Shown here piece after piece: positions 53,824-61,902 of a DNA stretch of 64,000 bases (the first letter of the stretch is position 1; the number at the start of each line of letters is the position of its first letter). This DNA comes from CAVZBW01 sp963773635 (lineage in GTDB: Bacteria; Actinomycetota; Acidimicrobiia; Acidimicrobiales; RAAP-2): positions 1,054,001 through 1,118,000 of the forward strand of contig CAVZBW010000002.1 in NCBI GenBank assembly GCA_963773635.1. Reading direction: 5' to 3'. Below the pieces are notes generated by a model. It had not been told where the DNA came from. It was given only the letters and a program-made list of their open reading frames with translations, and ran no database searches. The translations under genes were made by a program, and so were the position numbers.

Positions 53824-55674
53824 TCATCCTTCGGCCTCGATCAGTTGGGACACCGCTTCGATGAGAGCGAGGTGGGTGAACGCTTGAGGGAAGTTACCGA
53901 GATGTTCCCCGGTCGAGGTGTCGATTTCCTCGGCGTACAGGTTGAGGGGTCCGGCGTAAGACAGGAGTTTCTTGCACAGGGCTCGGGCCCGGTCGGTCTC
54001 GCCGATCATGGCCAATGCGCTCACGAGCCACCACGAGCAGATCGTGAACGTTCCCTCTTTGCCCGCGAAGCCGGTGTCGGTGCTGTCCACCTTGTAGCGC
54101 AGCACCAGATCGTCCTCGGTCAGTTCGTCGGCGATGGCGAGCACGGTGACCTTGATTCGGTCGTCGCCTGGAGGCAGGAACCCCATGATGGGCAGGAGCA
54201 GCAGCGAGGCGTCGAGCTCGTCGTTCTCGTATGCCTGGCGGAACCGCCCACGTTCGTCGACCCCCTTGTCCAAGATGTCGGCCTTCAGAGCATCGGCAGA
54301 CTGCTGCCATCGTTGGGCGCGCTCGGTGTCACCGCGTTCTTGAGCCAGGTCGGCGCCTCGCTCGGCGGCGAGCCAGCACATCACCGCCGACTGGGTGAAG
54401 TGCTGGGGCTTGCCCCGGATCTCCCAGATGCCCTGATCAGCATCGCCTGAGTGTTTGATGGCGTCGTCCACAAATCCGGCGAGGCCCTCCCAGGCCGGCT
54501 CCATGATCTGTTCGGCACCCCGGTGGAGGTGGGAGTCAACGGCGTCGATCAGCATGCCCCACACGTCGTTTTGGTGCTGGTTCCACGCGCCGTTGCCGAC
54601 CCTCACCGGCTTGGAGTCGCGCCAGCCCGAAAGGTGATCGATCGTCCGCTCGGTGAGATCGCGTTCAGTCCCGATCCCGTACATGATCTGGAGTTCAGAG
54701 AAGGGCTTGTTCAAGTCCTTCCCCTGAACGGCCTCGAGGATGAAGGCGAAGTACTCGAGTGCTTCCCAGTCGTAACCGAGACGGTAGAGGGCCCGGAGCG
54801 TGAACCCCGAGTCCCTGATCCACGTGTAGCGGTAGTCCCAGTTCCTCGCCCCGCCAGGGGTCTCGGGCAACCCCGTGGTCGACGCGGCCATGATCGCCCC
54901 GGTCGGCGCGTAGCTCAGCCCCTTGAGCGTCAAGGCGCTGCGCTCGAGGAAGGGGCGCCAGGGGTGGTCCGGGAACTTCCCAGTGCTGAGCCAGTCCCGC
55001 CAGAAGGTGACGGTGCTCGCGAGGTCGGCATCCGCCTCTTCCTGGGTGGTCGGCGCTGGCCCTGACCAGGTGAGGGCGACGAAACCCGACTCACCTTCTT
55101 TGAGGGTGGAGCGGACATAGCAGCGGGCACCGACTTGGCCGAGCTGAAAGCTGGAGTGCACCGTGAGGGCCACGTCTCCGTCGGGTTGGCGCACCGCCAT
55201 CGAGTGGTACCCGTCCGAGTCGTAGCTCCAGGTGCTCGGTCTGGACCCATAGTCGAACATCGGGAGGCACATCGCCATCACGTCGACCTTCCCCGAGATG
55301 CAGGTGGCGGTGCGCAGGATCGTCCCGACCCCGGCACCCACCCTCGGGACGCGCTCGTAGTCGGTGCGCCGCCCCTCGTCGCTGACGGGCCGGACGACGA
55401 AGAAGTCGTTGACAACAAGCCACCCCGTCGGCGTGTGCCACGTCGTCTCGAGGACCATCGTCCCCGGCACATAGCGGCGGTGATCCGGCACGAAGGCGTT
55501 GTACGGACCGAGCCGAAAGCTTCCGGCGTTGCGGTCCAAGAGTGCCCCGAACACGCTCGGTGAGTCCGGGCGGGGCAGGCTGAGCCACTCGATGGAACCG
55601 TCGGGTGCCACGAGACAGTTGTTCTCGCAATCCGACAGGAATCCGTAGTCGGCGATGGGTGGGAAATCACTCAT
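53824..55674 (-). CDS. Glycoside hydrolase family 15 protein (trehalase/glucoamylase-like)
   Basis: 616 residues. PIADYGFLSDCENNCLVAPD and GSIEWLSLPRPDSPSVFGAL start the beta-domain; the (alpha/alpha)6 barrel follows with RNWDYRYTWIRDSGFTLRAL, GIWEIRGKPQHFTQSAVMCW (catalytic acid) and HLGNFPQAFTHLALIEAVSQ. Actinobacterial relatives include trehalases, so trehalose turnover under osmotic stress is plausible. ATG 55674 has GGAG seven bases upstream. Cytosolic: no signal peptide. Confidence 0.9.
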   Translation of the reverse strand: MSDFPPIADYGFLSDCENNCLVAPDGSIEWLSLPRPDSPSVFGALLDRNAGSFRLGPYNAFVPDHRRYVPGTMVLETTWHTPTGWLVVNDFFVVRPVSDEGRRTDYERVPRVGAGVGTILRTATCISGKVDVMAMCLPMFDYGSRPSTWSYDSDGYHSMAVRQPDGDVALTVHSSFQLGQVGARCYVRSTLKEGESGFVALTWSGPAPTTQEEADADLASTVTFWRDWLSTGKFPDHPWRPFLERSALTLKGLSYAPTGAIMAASTTGLPETPGGARNWDYRYTWIRDSGFTLRALYRLGYDWEALEYFAFILEAVQGKDLNKPFSELQIMYGIGTERDLTERTIDHLSGWRDSKPVRVGNGAWNQHQNDVWGMLIDAVDSHLHRGAEQIMEPAWEGLAGFVDDAIKHSGDADQGIWEIRGKPQHFTQSAVMCWLAAERGADLAQERGDTERAQRWQQSADALKADILDKGVDERGRFRQAYENDELDASLLLLPIMGFLPPGDDRIKVTVLAIADELTEDDLVLRYKVDSTDTGFAGKEGTFTICSWWLVSALAMIGETDRARALCKKLLSYAGPLNLYAEEIDTSTGEHLGNFPQAFTHLALIEAVSQLIEAEG

Positions 55675-55767
55675 ATGAAGCTCCGTTGTGTCAGGCGTTC
55701 GGATGACAACCATTCAGACAGCGTGATCCTGGCCCTGACTCGGTAGGTTTAGGCAGGAACCGTTTGG

Positions 55768-56276
55768 TCAGCTGACGCCGGCGGCTGCCTCTTGGACAGC
55801 CTTGTCGATGTCCTTGGGCTTCACGTCGAGCTCTTTGGCGACCTGCTTCTCGGCCTTTAGCCCGGCCTTGTTCACGGCGTCCGCGATGGTGCTCTCACCG
55901 ACGATCACGAGGGCGGCCTGTCCTGCGTCGATCAGATCCCCGAACTCCTTGACGTCTGCCCGAGACATGCCACGCCACAGGTGGCCGCTTACGCCTCCGA
56001 CGGCCGCCCCGACGGCGGCACCGACCACGATCGAAGGTGGGAACAGGATGCCGGCGAGGGCACCTACCGCCGCGCCTCCCCAGGCTCCATGCCGGGTCGC
56101 CATCTCATCCTTGTTCACGTGGACCTTGCCCGATTGGTCCTTGGTGACCACCGAAGCGTCGTAGGTCCCCACGGCTCCGGCGGCGTGGAGGTCCTTCACC
56201 ACGTCGTAGTCGGCACGTGCCGACACCTCGCTGGAGTACGTACCGATGAAATGAACACTGCGTCGGTCTTGGCCAC
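55768..56276 (-). CDS. DUF1269-like protein with glycine-rich membrane segment, frame break near 56250
   Basis: YDVVKDLHAAGAVGTYDASV, then GAWGGAAVGALAGILFPPSI and VVGAAVGAAVGGVSGHLWRG (glycine-zipper-like), then a helical C-terminus ending DIDKAVQEAAAGVS. The N-terminus MAKTDAVFI from GTG 56276 (GAGGAGAG upstream) lies in another frame and needs one extra base at the ATTTCATCGG stretch, as in the intact paralog at 60291. About 75-80% identical to that paralog by eye. A stress-related, membrane-associated role is a guess. Confidence 0.75.
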
Positions 56277-56448
56277 GTCATCTCTCCTCTTGTCGTTCTC
56301 GCAGTTTCGGCGACTGCACGGCGACGGGATGCTCAGTTCGCTCATCACCACCGCTGACCCCAGGCCAGCACAGGCCAGCACCTCCTCGAGTGCACGGGAT
56401 TGCGGTCAGGGTGGCTCTGACTTCCTGCGCACATCGGACAGGAGGCCG

Positions 56449-56467
56449 GGGTGAGTTGACCTCACCC
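56449..56467. promoter_or_regulatory. Short relative of the dyad element
   Basis: GGGTGAG-TTGAC-CTCACCC is 17 of 19 identical to the centre of dyad A (GGGTGAG-CTGTC-CTCACCC). It overlaps the 3' end of the LuxR gene and lies about 175 bp upstream of the DUF1269-like gene at 56276. A second hairpin CACCC/GGGTG follows at once. Confidence 0.5.
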
Positions 56468-59113
56468 AGAGTGGGTGAACTCGTGATCCCGGGCAGTTGA
56501 GGCGCGTCTGAGACGATCCGGTCCGAGCAGCCCAAGAAGGCTGGCTCGTGACACGGCGTCAGCTCGAGACGAGACCCCGAGCTTTGCGTAGATGCCCTTC
56601 AGGTGGGATTTGACCGTGTTCACCGACATGAAGCACTCCCTGGCCATCTCGCTATTGGTGAGGCGCGAGGGCAAGAATCGCAGCACGGACAGCTCGCGCT
56701 CACTGAGGACCACTGTCGACTGACGAAGACCACCATGGGCTCTCGACGGCGCCCCGAGCGCCAACGCCAGGCTGGCGCCGGCCTCGGTCCGGAGCGACTC
56801 CGCCGCAGCTCGTGCCAGGCGAGCCACGACGTCGCCCTCTTCGAGAACCGCCCGGACCAGGTGCTCTGGAGCAGCGAGCTCGACTGCCCGCCTCACGTGC
56901 ATCGAGGCGTCCTCATTGCTCACCAAGGCACCGCGAGCGAGGAGCAGCTCGGCGACGATTCGGTCTCGCCTCGTCGGAAGCGTGGCTTGGGTGATCCGCC
57001 GCGTCGCTGCATCAGTGCGGCCGCACGCCAGGTCGAGGCGGGTCCGCAGGAGAGTGTGGCTCGAGCCGTTCAGGGGAAGCCGGGCAATCAGATCGGCGGC
57101 TTCAGGGGTCTCGCCCAATTCGAGGTGCCAGCGAGCGGCAGCAGCGTCCACCATCTGCCGCAAAGGGGATCTGGGGGCATGGTCGGTGAGCTTGTGCAGG
57201 TTCCCAACGATGGCGAAGACGTCGTCGAGATCGCCACAGACCGCGGTCCTCCGCACCTTTTCGAGGTCCAGCATCACTCGGTAGGGCAAAGCCTGCTCAC
57301 GACCCTGCAGGATCTCCTCCAGGCGTCCGATCGTCTCAGTCGCCTCGGTGAGATCGTTCCGGTCGATGTGGGTGCCGACCAGGGCGAGATGGGCGTCGAG
57401 CGCCCCGAAATGGGTGTCGAGGCCGAAGGCGCGCGCCGCGTTGAGGGCACTCTGTGCCTCGCTTATGGCTTCGATGAGGTTGCCCTGACGCACGGCGATG
57501 CGCGCCGCCAGCGCCGGCGCGAGCACGAGAGTGGCGATCTCGTCTCCCGGAGAGCCGGCGTGGAGCACCCGGTCGGCTTCGCCGGGGTCGTCCACGAGCA
57601 GGTAGCCGCGGACCAGGTTCATTCGTGTTCGGGCGCCAACGATCCCGAGGTCGCATCCCTGTTCGACCGCATCAAGGGCCCTACGACCGGCATCGATCTC
57701 CTCGGCGATCTCGCCGGTCGTGGTGAAGCCAAGGAGTCGTATTGCGTCGAGGGTGGCCAGGTCTTTCGGTTCAGGCTCGGAGGCCTCAGCGATCCTGAGC
57801 GCCGCCCGTTGGAGCCAGGGGAGCCCTTCGTTGGCCCGGCCGCAGAGGCCGAGGGCGAGGGCATAGGTGAGCATGTGGGAGGCCGAGTCATTGACCAGTT
57901 CTTGGGGGAAGAGGCTGACCAAAGCCGACACACTGCCGATGTCGCCGTGATCATGGCGACGGAAGGCAGCCAGGAACAGGAGCGAGAAGGCCTGGTCTAC
58001 ATCGCCGGCAGCGAGGAGGCAGCGGACCGCACCCACGATGTCGCCGCGGCCCTCCAGGACCACGGCGGCGGTCCGATTGAGCGCTGGCACCTCTTGGGGG
58101 TAGCGCCGACCCAGCTCGGCGCGGAGCATCTGGGCCAGCAGGGGATGGTAGCGATAGGTGCTCCGATCTGGTCGGGTAGCAATGACGAACTTAAGCTCGG
58201 CTTCCATCCCTCGGAGCACTTCTCCGCTGTCGCTCCGTCCCGACAAGGCGTCGCAGAGCTCCGAATCGAGCACGTCTGTGACGGACGTGCGTAGGAGGAA
58301 GTCCGCCAGTTCGTCTGGCGCCCGGTGGAGGACTTCCTCGGCTAGGAGATCGGCAACGACGGCGTCCCGACCTGAGAACTCCTCGATGGCACCCGCGAGG
58401 TCGGCGCGGTTCTTGAGCCCGGCAACCGCCAGACGGAGGGCGGCGACCCAACCTTCGGTGTGGTGCCAGAGTAGCTCCACCTCGCTCGTACTGAGGCGGT
58501 GCTCGTCGAGGGCAACAAGGAGTGAGGCGGTCTCAGGCAAGGTGCACGCCAGATCGCGATGGCGGAGTTCGACCAGCCAAGACCGGCCACGCCAACGTCC
58601 GATGGGCATACTCGGGTCGGCGCGGCTGGTGAGCAACATCCTTGAGCCTTCGGGGAGGTGATCTATGACGAAGCTGAGGTCCTCGATGATCGCCCGATTG
58701 TGGAGGCAGTGGACGTCGTCAAGCACGATTACGATCGGACCTTCGAGGGCTGACCACTCGATCAGCAGCCGATCGAAGAAGTCCGGCCGAACACGATGCC
58801 CGTCAGTTGCCGCCGCCACAGAATCGGTGAAGCCACCCGGTGCCGCTCGGTCCAAGGCGAGCGCGAAGGTGAGCCAGAACCGTCCGGGCCGGTCGTCGTT
58901 GGTGTCGAGGGTGACCCATTCTCGGGCGACGGTCCCCAGGGCCTTGAACCACTGGGCCACCAGTACGGTCTTGCCCGTGGCTGCCCCGCCAGTCACGAGC
59001 GCCACCCGCCAGTCGGCTCGGGCCAGTTCTTCGGTCAAGCGTGGTCGCTCGATGGCCCGAGTCGGCACGACGGGGCACCCGAACTTGGAATGCGGAATTG
59101 CCCTAAAAGGCAT
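56462..59113 (-). CDS. MalT-like LuxR-family regulator with ATPase domain
   Basis: About 883 residues. ATPase: VALVTGGAATGKTVLVAQWF (Walker A), IVIVLDDVHCLHNRAIIEDL (Walker B), SRMLLTSRADPSMPIGRWRG; long helical repeats; C-terminal LuxR HTH (VVLSERELSVLRFLPSRLTN, CFMSVNTVKSHLKGIYAKLG). ATG 59113 is chosen for GCGAGGCGGG before it; ATG 59215 is possible. It is the only regulator between the dyad copies and so the first candidate to bind them. Confidence 0.9.
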   Translation of the reverse strand: MPFRAIPHSKFGCPVVPTRAIERPRLTEELARADWRVALVTGGAATGKTVLVAQWFKALGTVAREWVTLDTNDDRPGRFWLTFALALDRAAPGGFTDSVAAATDGHRVRPDFFDRLLIEWSALEGPIVIVLDDVHCLHNRAIIEDLSFVIDHLPEGSRMLLTSRADPSMPIGRWRGRSWLVELRHRDLACTLPETASLLVALDEHRLSTSEVELLWHHTEGWVAALRLAVAGLKNRADLAGAIEEFSGRDAVVADLLAEEVLHRAPDELADFLLRTSVTDVLDSELCDALSGRSDSGEVLRGMEAELKFVIATRPDRSTYRYHPLLAQMLRAELGRRYPQEVPALNRTAAVVLEGRGDIVGAVRCLLAAGDVDQAFSLLFLAAFRRHDHGDIGSVSALVSLFPQELVNDSASHMLTYALALGLCGRANEGLPWLQRAALRIAEASEPEPKDLATLDAIRLLGFTTTGEIAEEIDAGRRALDAVEQGCDLGIVGARTRMNLVRGYLLVDDPGEADRVLHAGSPGDEIATLVLAPALAARIAVRQGNLIEAISEAQSALNAARAFGLDTHFGALDAHLALVGTHIDRNDLTEATETIGRLEEILQGREQALPYRVMLDLEKVRRTAVCGDLDDVFAIVGNLHKLTDHAPRSPLRQMVDAAAARWHLELGETPEAADLIARLPLNGSSHTLLRTRLDLACGRTDAATRRITQATLPTRRDRIVAELLLARGALVSNEDASMHVRRAVELAAPEHLVRAVLEEGDVVARLARAAAESLRTEAGASLALALGAPSRAHGGLRQSTVVLSERELSVLRFLPSRLTNSEMARECFMSVNTVKSHLKGIYAKLGVSSRADAVSRASLLGLLGPDRLRRASTARDHEFTHSG

Positions 59114-59258
59114 GACCCGCCTCGCTTGACCGAGGACCCATGTTCGCCATTGAACCGCGTCCGAGGACACGCCCTTAGGGCCGAAGGTCCCGATCAGAGC
59201 GTGGTTCCGCGCCATAGGGCCAATCCGGGCCGTCTCCAGGGCCGGTTCCCTTCCCACC

Positions 59259-59289
59259 CGAACCGGGTGAGGACAGGTCACCCGGTTCG
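59259..59289. promoter_or_regulatory. Conserved dyad element, copy B
   Basis: CGAACCGGGTGA (59259-59270) and TCACCCGGTTCG (59278-59289) around GGACAGG. In reverse complement it equals copy A except for one base in the loop. It lies 16 nt before the start codon of the small protein at 59306 and about 145 bp upstream of the LuxR start at 59113, so it may serve both directions. Confidence 0.85.
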
Positions 59290-59305
59290 AGCCTTACCTG
59301 AAGAG

Positions 59306-59521
59306 ATGAAGGCGCAAGAAGGGGCCGCTTATGGCTTTGTGATCACCATTCGCGGCGCCGCGGGCCCCGCGGTGTGCGCCGCTTTTGAGGACGTGGAGCT
59401 GACCGTGGTGGATGACACGACGGTCCTGCATCGCTCGCCAGGTGATCAGGCGGTCCTCCACGGGCTTCTTCAGCGAATCCAGGACCTGGGCCTCGAGATC
59501 ATCGAGCTGCACCGAACGTAG
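59306..59521 (+). CDS. Small hypothetical protein behind the dyad, 71 aa
   Basis: Begins MKAQEGAAYGFVITIRGAAG, then PAVCAAFEDVELTVVDDTTV and an amphipathic helix ending RIQDLGLEIIELHRT. The alternating strand-strand-helix layout suggests a compact alpha/beta domain of ferredoxin-like type. GAAGAG is next to the ATG. The same leader (dyad, 16 nt, CCTGAAGAG, start) occurs upstream of DUF2252. Confidence 0.65.
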   Translation: MKAQEGAAYGFVITIRGAAGPAVCAAFEDVELTVVDDTTVLHRSPGDQAVLHGLLQRIQDLGLEIIELHRT

Positions 59522-59603
59522 GCGGAACCGACATGATGCTCGCCACCTGCGCGAGGACCGACAACCCGCCAGTTGGGTAGCTGACCTTGACGATCGACCC
59601 GGC

Positions 59604-59723
59604 GTGACTGTCCTGAAGGCGGGTACCGGACGAGTCAGCGGCTCCGTCGAACTCGTGGATGACGCCATCGAGGTCGTCTCGAACGCTCGAGTGCTCTTGG
59701 ATATGGCGTGGTGGGCCTGGTGA
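59604..59723 (+). CDS. Possible 39-residue ORF coupled to the DUF1622 gene
   Basis: GTG 59604 reads MTVLKAGTGRVSGSVELVDD then AIEVVSNARVLLDMAWWAW and TGA, whose bases overlap the GTG at 59720 (GTGA). No ribosome site is seen for it. It may be the C-terminal remnant of a lost gene; kept because of the coupling-like overlap. Confidence 0.3.
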   Translation: MTVLKAGTGRVSGSVELVDDAIEVVSNARVLLDMAWWAW

Positions 59724-60106
59724 CCTACGACCAGCTCATTTCGGATGCTGTCAAAGTCGTCGAAGCGGCTGGCGCGACGATCATGATCGTCGGAGGGTTA
59801 TGGGCTCTCGTCGAATACGCGATATCGATGTTGCGCTCCGCCTCCGGACGCGAAGCCTATCGACAACTCCGTCAACGGCTCGGCCACACGATTCTCCTTG
59901 GGCTGGAGGTCCTCATCGTCGGCGACATCGTGCGGACCATCATTGTCGATCCGACCATCGACAGTGTGGCCGTATTGGGCGCCATCGTGATAATCCGGAT
60001 CGTCCTCAGCTTCTCGCTGGAGGTAGAAATCGACGGGGTGTGGCCTTGGAACCGATGGCGCCTGGAGAAGCAAACCAACGATGGGGAACCGCCAGACTCT
60101 TCCTGA
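59720..60106 (+). CDS. DUF1622 family membrane protein
   Basis: About 128 residues. Three helices: GATIMIVGGLWALVEYAISM, LGHTILLGLEVLIVGDIVRT and VAVLGAIVIIRIVLSFSLEV, with LEVLIVGDIVRTI being the family signature. Start GTG 59720 overlaps the preceding stop; GTG 59708 is also in frame. Function unknown; typical of membrane-stress neighbourhoods. Confidence 0.85.
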   Translation: MTYDQLISDAVKVVEAAGATIMIVGGLWALVEYAISMLRSASGREAYRQLRQRLGHTILLGLEVLIVGDIVRTIIVDPTIDSVAVLGAIVIIRIVLSFSLEVEIDGVWPWNRWRLEKQTNDGEPPDSS

Positions 60107-60234
60107 AACCGTTATCGGCGGACAGACCTCCTTGGGGTAGGAGGTGAGTCGGCATTCGATTCCTGGCCGGCAGACATGTGAAGCTCCGCCCCTTCAATCC
60201 AGCCTGAGCATCCCGCTTCGTCTAGTGCTGCTCA

Positions 60235-60276
60235 GGATCACAGATCGAAATGGTCTGCCAAGTCGATCTGTGATCC
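60235..60276. terminator. Perfect 14-bp inverted repeat between convergent genes
   Basis: GGATCACAGATCGA (60235-60248) pairs perfectly with TCGATCTGTGATCC (60263-60276), and GCTCA/TGAGC extends the stem outward with a small bulge. Located between DUF1622 (plus, ends 60106) and the DUF1269-like gene (minus, ends 60291), as a bidirectional terminator would be. Confidence 0.65.
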
Positions 60277-60290
60277 GGTGAGCATCTGAG

Positions 60291-60800
60291 TTAGCTGACT
60301 TCCTTGGCTGCCTCCTGAACGGCCTTGTCGATGTCCTTGGGCTTCACGTCCAGCTCCTTGGCGACCTGCTTTTCCGCTTTCAATCCAGCCTTGTCCACGG
60401 CCTCCTGAATGGTGCTCTCCCCGACAATGACAAGGGCGGCCTGACCTGCGTCGATCAGGTCACCGAACTCCTTTACGTCAGCTCGGGACATCCCGCGCCA
60501 GAGGTGGCCGCTCACTGCACCCACGGCTGCGCCGGCGGCGGTGGTGACGACGATGGCGGGCGGGAAGATAATGCCGATGAGCGCACCGACGGCTGCGCCG
60601 CCCCAGCCCCCGTGCCGGGTAGCCATTTCGTCCTTGCTGACATGGACTGTGCCGCTGTCGTCCTTGGTCACTACCGAAGCGTCGTAGGTGCCCACGGCCC
60701 CAACGGCGTGAAGGTCCTTCACGACGTCATAGTCGCTACGCGCCGCCACCTCGTTCGGATAGGTACCGATGAAGATAAACACTGAATCGGGCTTCGCCAT
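60291..60800 (-). CDS. DUF1269-like protein with glycine-rich membrane segment (intact paralog)
   Basis: 169 residues. MAKPDSVFIFIGTYPNEVAA, VVTKDDSGTVHVSKDEMATR, then a glycine/alanine-rich hydrophobic stretch (GGAAVGALIGIIFPPAIVVT) and DVKEFGDLIDAGQAALVIVG; ends AVQEAAKEVS. AAAGGACAAG precedes the ATG. It confirms the correct frame of the broken paralog at 55768. The two share the same C-terminal block ELDVKPKDIDKAVQEAA. Confidence 0.85.
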   Translation of the reverse strand: MAKPDSVFIFIGTYPNEVAARSDYDVVKDLHAVGAVGTYDASVVTKDDSGTVHVSKDEMATRHGGWGGAAVGALIGIIFPPAIVVTTAAGAAVGAVSGHLWRGMSRADVKEFGDLIDAGQAALVIVGESTIQEAVDKAGLKAEKQVAKELDVKPKDIDKAVQEAAKEVS

Positions 60801-60924
60801 GATCTTGTCCTTTGCTCACGGTCGGGAGATTTACCCTTGACCGCGGAACCATCTTGGTCGTCAAGACCTACTGAGGCTAGGGGCATAGGTCCTTGAGTCC
60901 GAGACCGGCGCTGCTGTCAGCAAG

Positions 60925-61290
60925 GGAGGACGGAGGCGCTCGGCGGCGGGGTGCTGGCCTTCGCCATCACGTTGCTGGTGCTCAAGCTCGCGCTCAGGCC
61001 TCCCGACTCGCCATGGCACCAATTCTGCGTGACCGGCCAGCATTCCTCGTCTACGTCAGAAGTGTCCTGACGATCGGCGTGGCGTGGATCGCCCATGGCA
61101 GTCTCCCCGATGACCTGGGAGCGGTTCGACCGGATCTTTCTCCGACTGAATGTTGAATTTCTGCTCATCATTACGCTTCTACCGTTCCCACTCGACTCGC
61201 CTTGGAGAACAGCACGTCCTGGCAACGGCTAGCCGTTACCGTGTACGGGCTGACGGTGCTGACCCATCGAGCCCCACACCTGCGGCGGCG
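60925..61290 (+). pseudogene. Decayed TMEM175-family channel gene
   Basis: Fragments in three frames: GVLAFAITLLVLKLALRPPD, then FLVYVRSVLTIGVAWIAHGS, then ERFDRIFLRLNVEFLLIITL, in the same order as the TMEM175 helices of the gene at 51242. The filter motif FSD is lost (ALGGGVLAF) and at least two frame changes are needed. No start codon is left. A dead second copy of the channel gene. Confidence 0.75.
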
Positions 61291-61407
61291 GGGCGGGGCA
61301 TGTGAGGCTTGATCTGCCGAAGGGGCGCAGTGTCGTTTCCTACGATAAATTCGAACCCCAAGGCGTGGATGCCGAAGGGGGCGAGATGCACAAGCCAAAC
61401 CACCTCC

Positions 61408-61584
61408 TCAAGTCCGACGTACGGGACAAACTCTCATGGGATTTCGTTGATCGCCTCTGGGGAGTTTCGGGAAATCGGCGGCACTCCCTCCTGCCGCAGT
61501 CCACACGTCCAGACCAAAGCCGACACAAACTGCCGCCATGGCAAGGGGGATGGCCCGGAAGATGAAGCTCACCACATAGTTCAC
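61408..61584 (-). CDS. Small putative membrane protein, 58 aa
   Basis: GTG 61584 is preceded by GGAGTAGGAGG at 8 bases. The peptide MNYVVSFIFRAIPLAMAAVC then VGFGLDVWTAAGGSAADFPK has one hydrophobic helix. No family recognised; below usual length limits, supported mainly by the ribosome site. Confidence 0.4.
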   Translation of the reverse strand: MNYVVSFIFRAIPLAMAAVCVGFGLDVWTAAGGSAADFPKLPRGDQRNPMRVCPVRRT

Positions 61585-61902
61585 AGGATGAACCTCCTAC
61601 TCCGACAGATTCGCCAATCCTTGACCAGGTTCGGGACGACCACAAGCGCCACTCAAGCCGAGCGGTTTCGATCGACTGACGACTGAGCTGCGTGCTCACC
61701 TCAATCAAGCGATACAGTGACCGTGAGCTCCCTGCACGCGGCCAGCGTCCGACTCGGTTGGAATAGTTTCTTGTTCCCCGGAGATCACGACTAGTCCGCC
61801 GGACTTCCTAGCCGCTCCTTAGTGCCACACTTTTGTGCATCGTGGAAGCCGAGATACGACTGCCCCGTACGCTGGCACTCTGTCTACAGACCGTTGTGTT
61901 CT
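61585..61902. other. Stretch without a recognisable gene
   Basis: I see no supported coding region, repeat or dyad here. Base composition is lower in GC than the window average, as in the rest of 61.3-61.9 kb, which fits decayed or foreign DNA. Confidence 0.4.

Noticed and set aside
59412..59723. 103-residue frame across the end of the small protein
   Set aside because: It overlaps the conserved small protein at 59306 in another frame; only its last 39 codons could be real.
61302..61565. 87-residue plus-strand frame resembling a BON-like start
   Set aside because: Similarity is a few residues only, no ribosome site, and the minus frame there has a better site.
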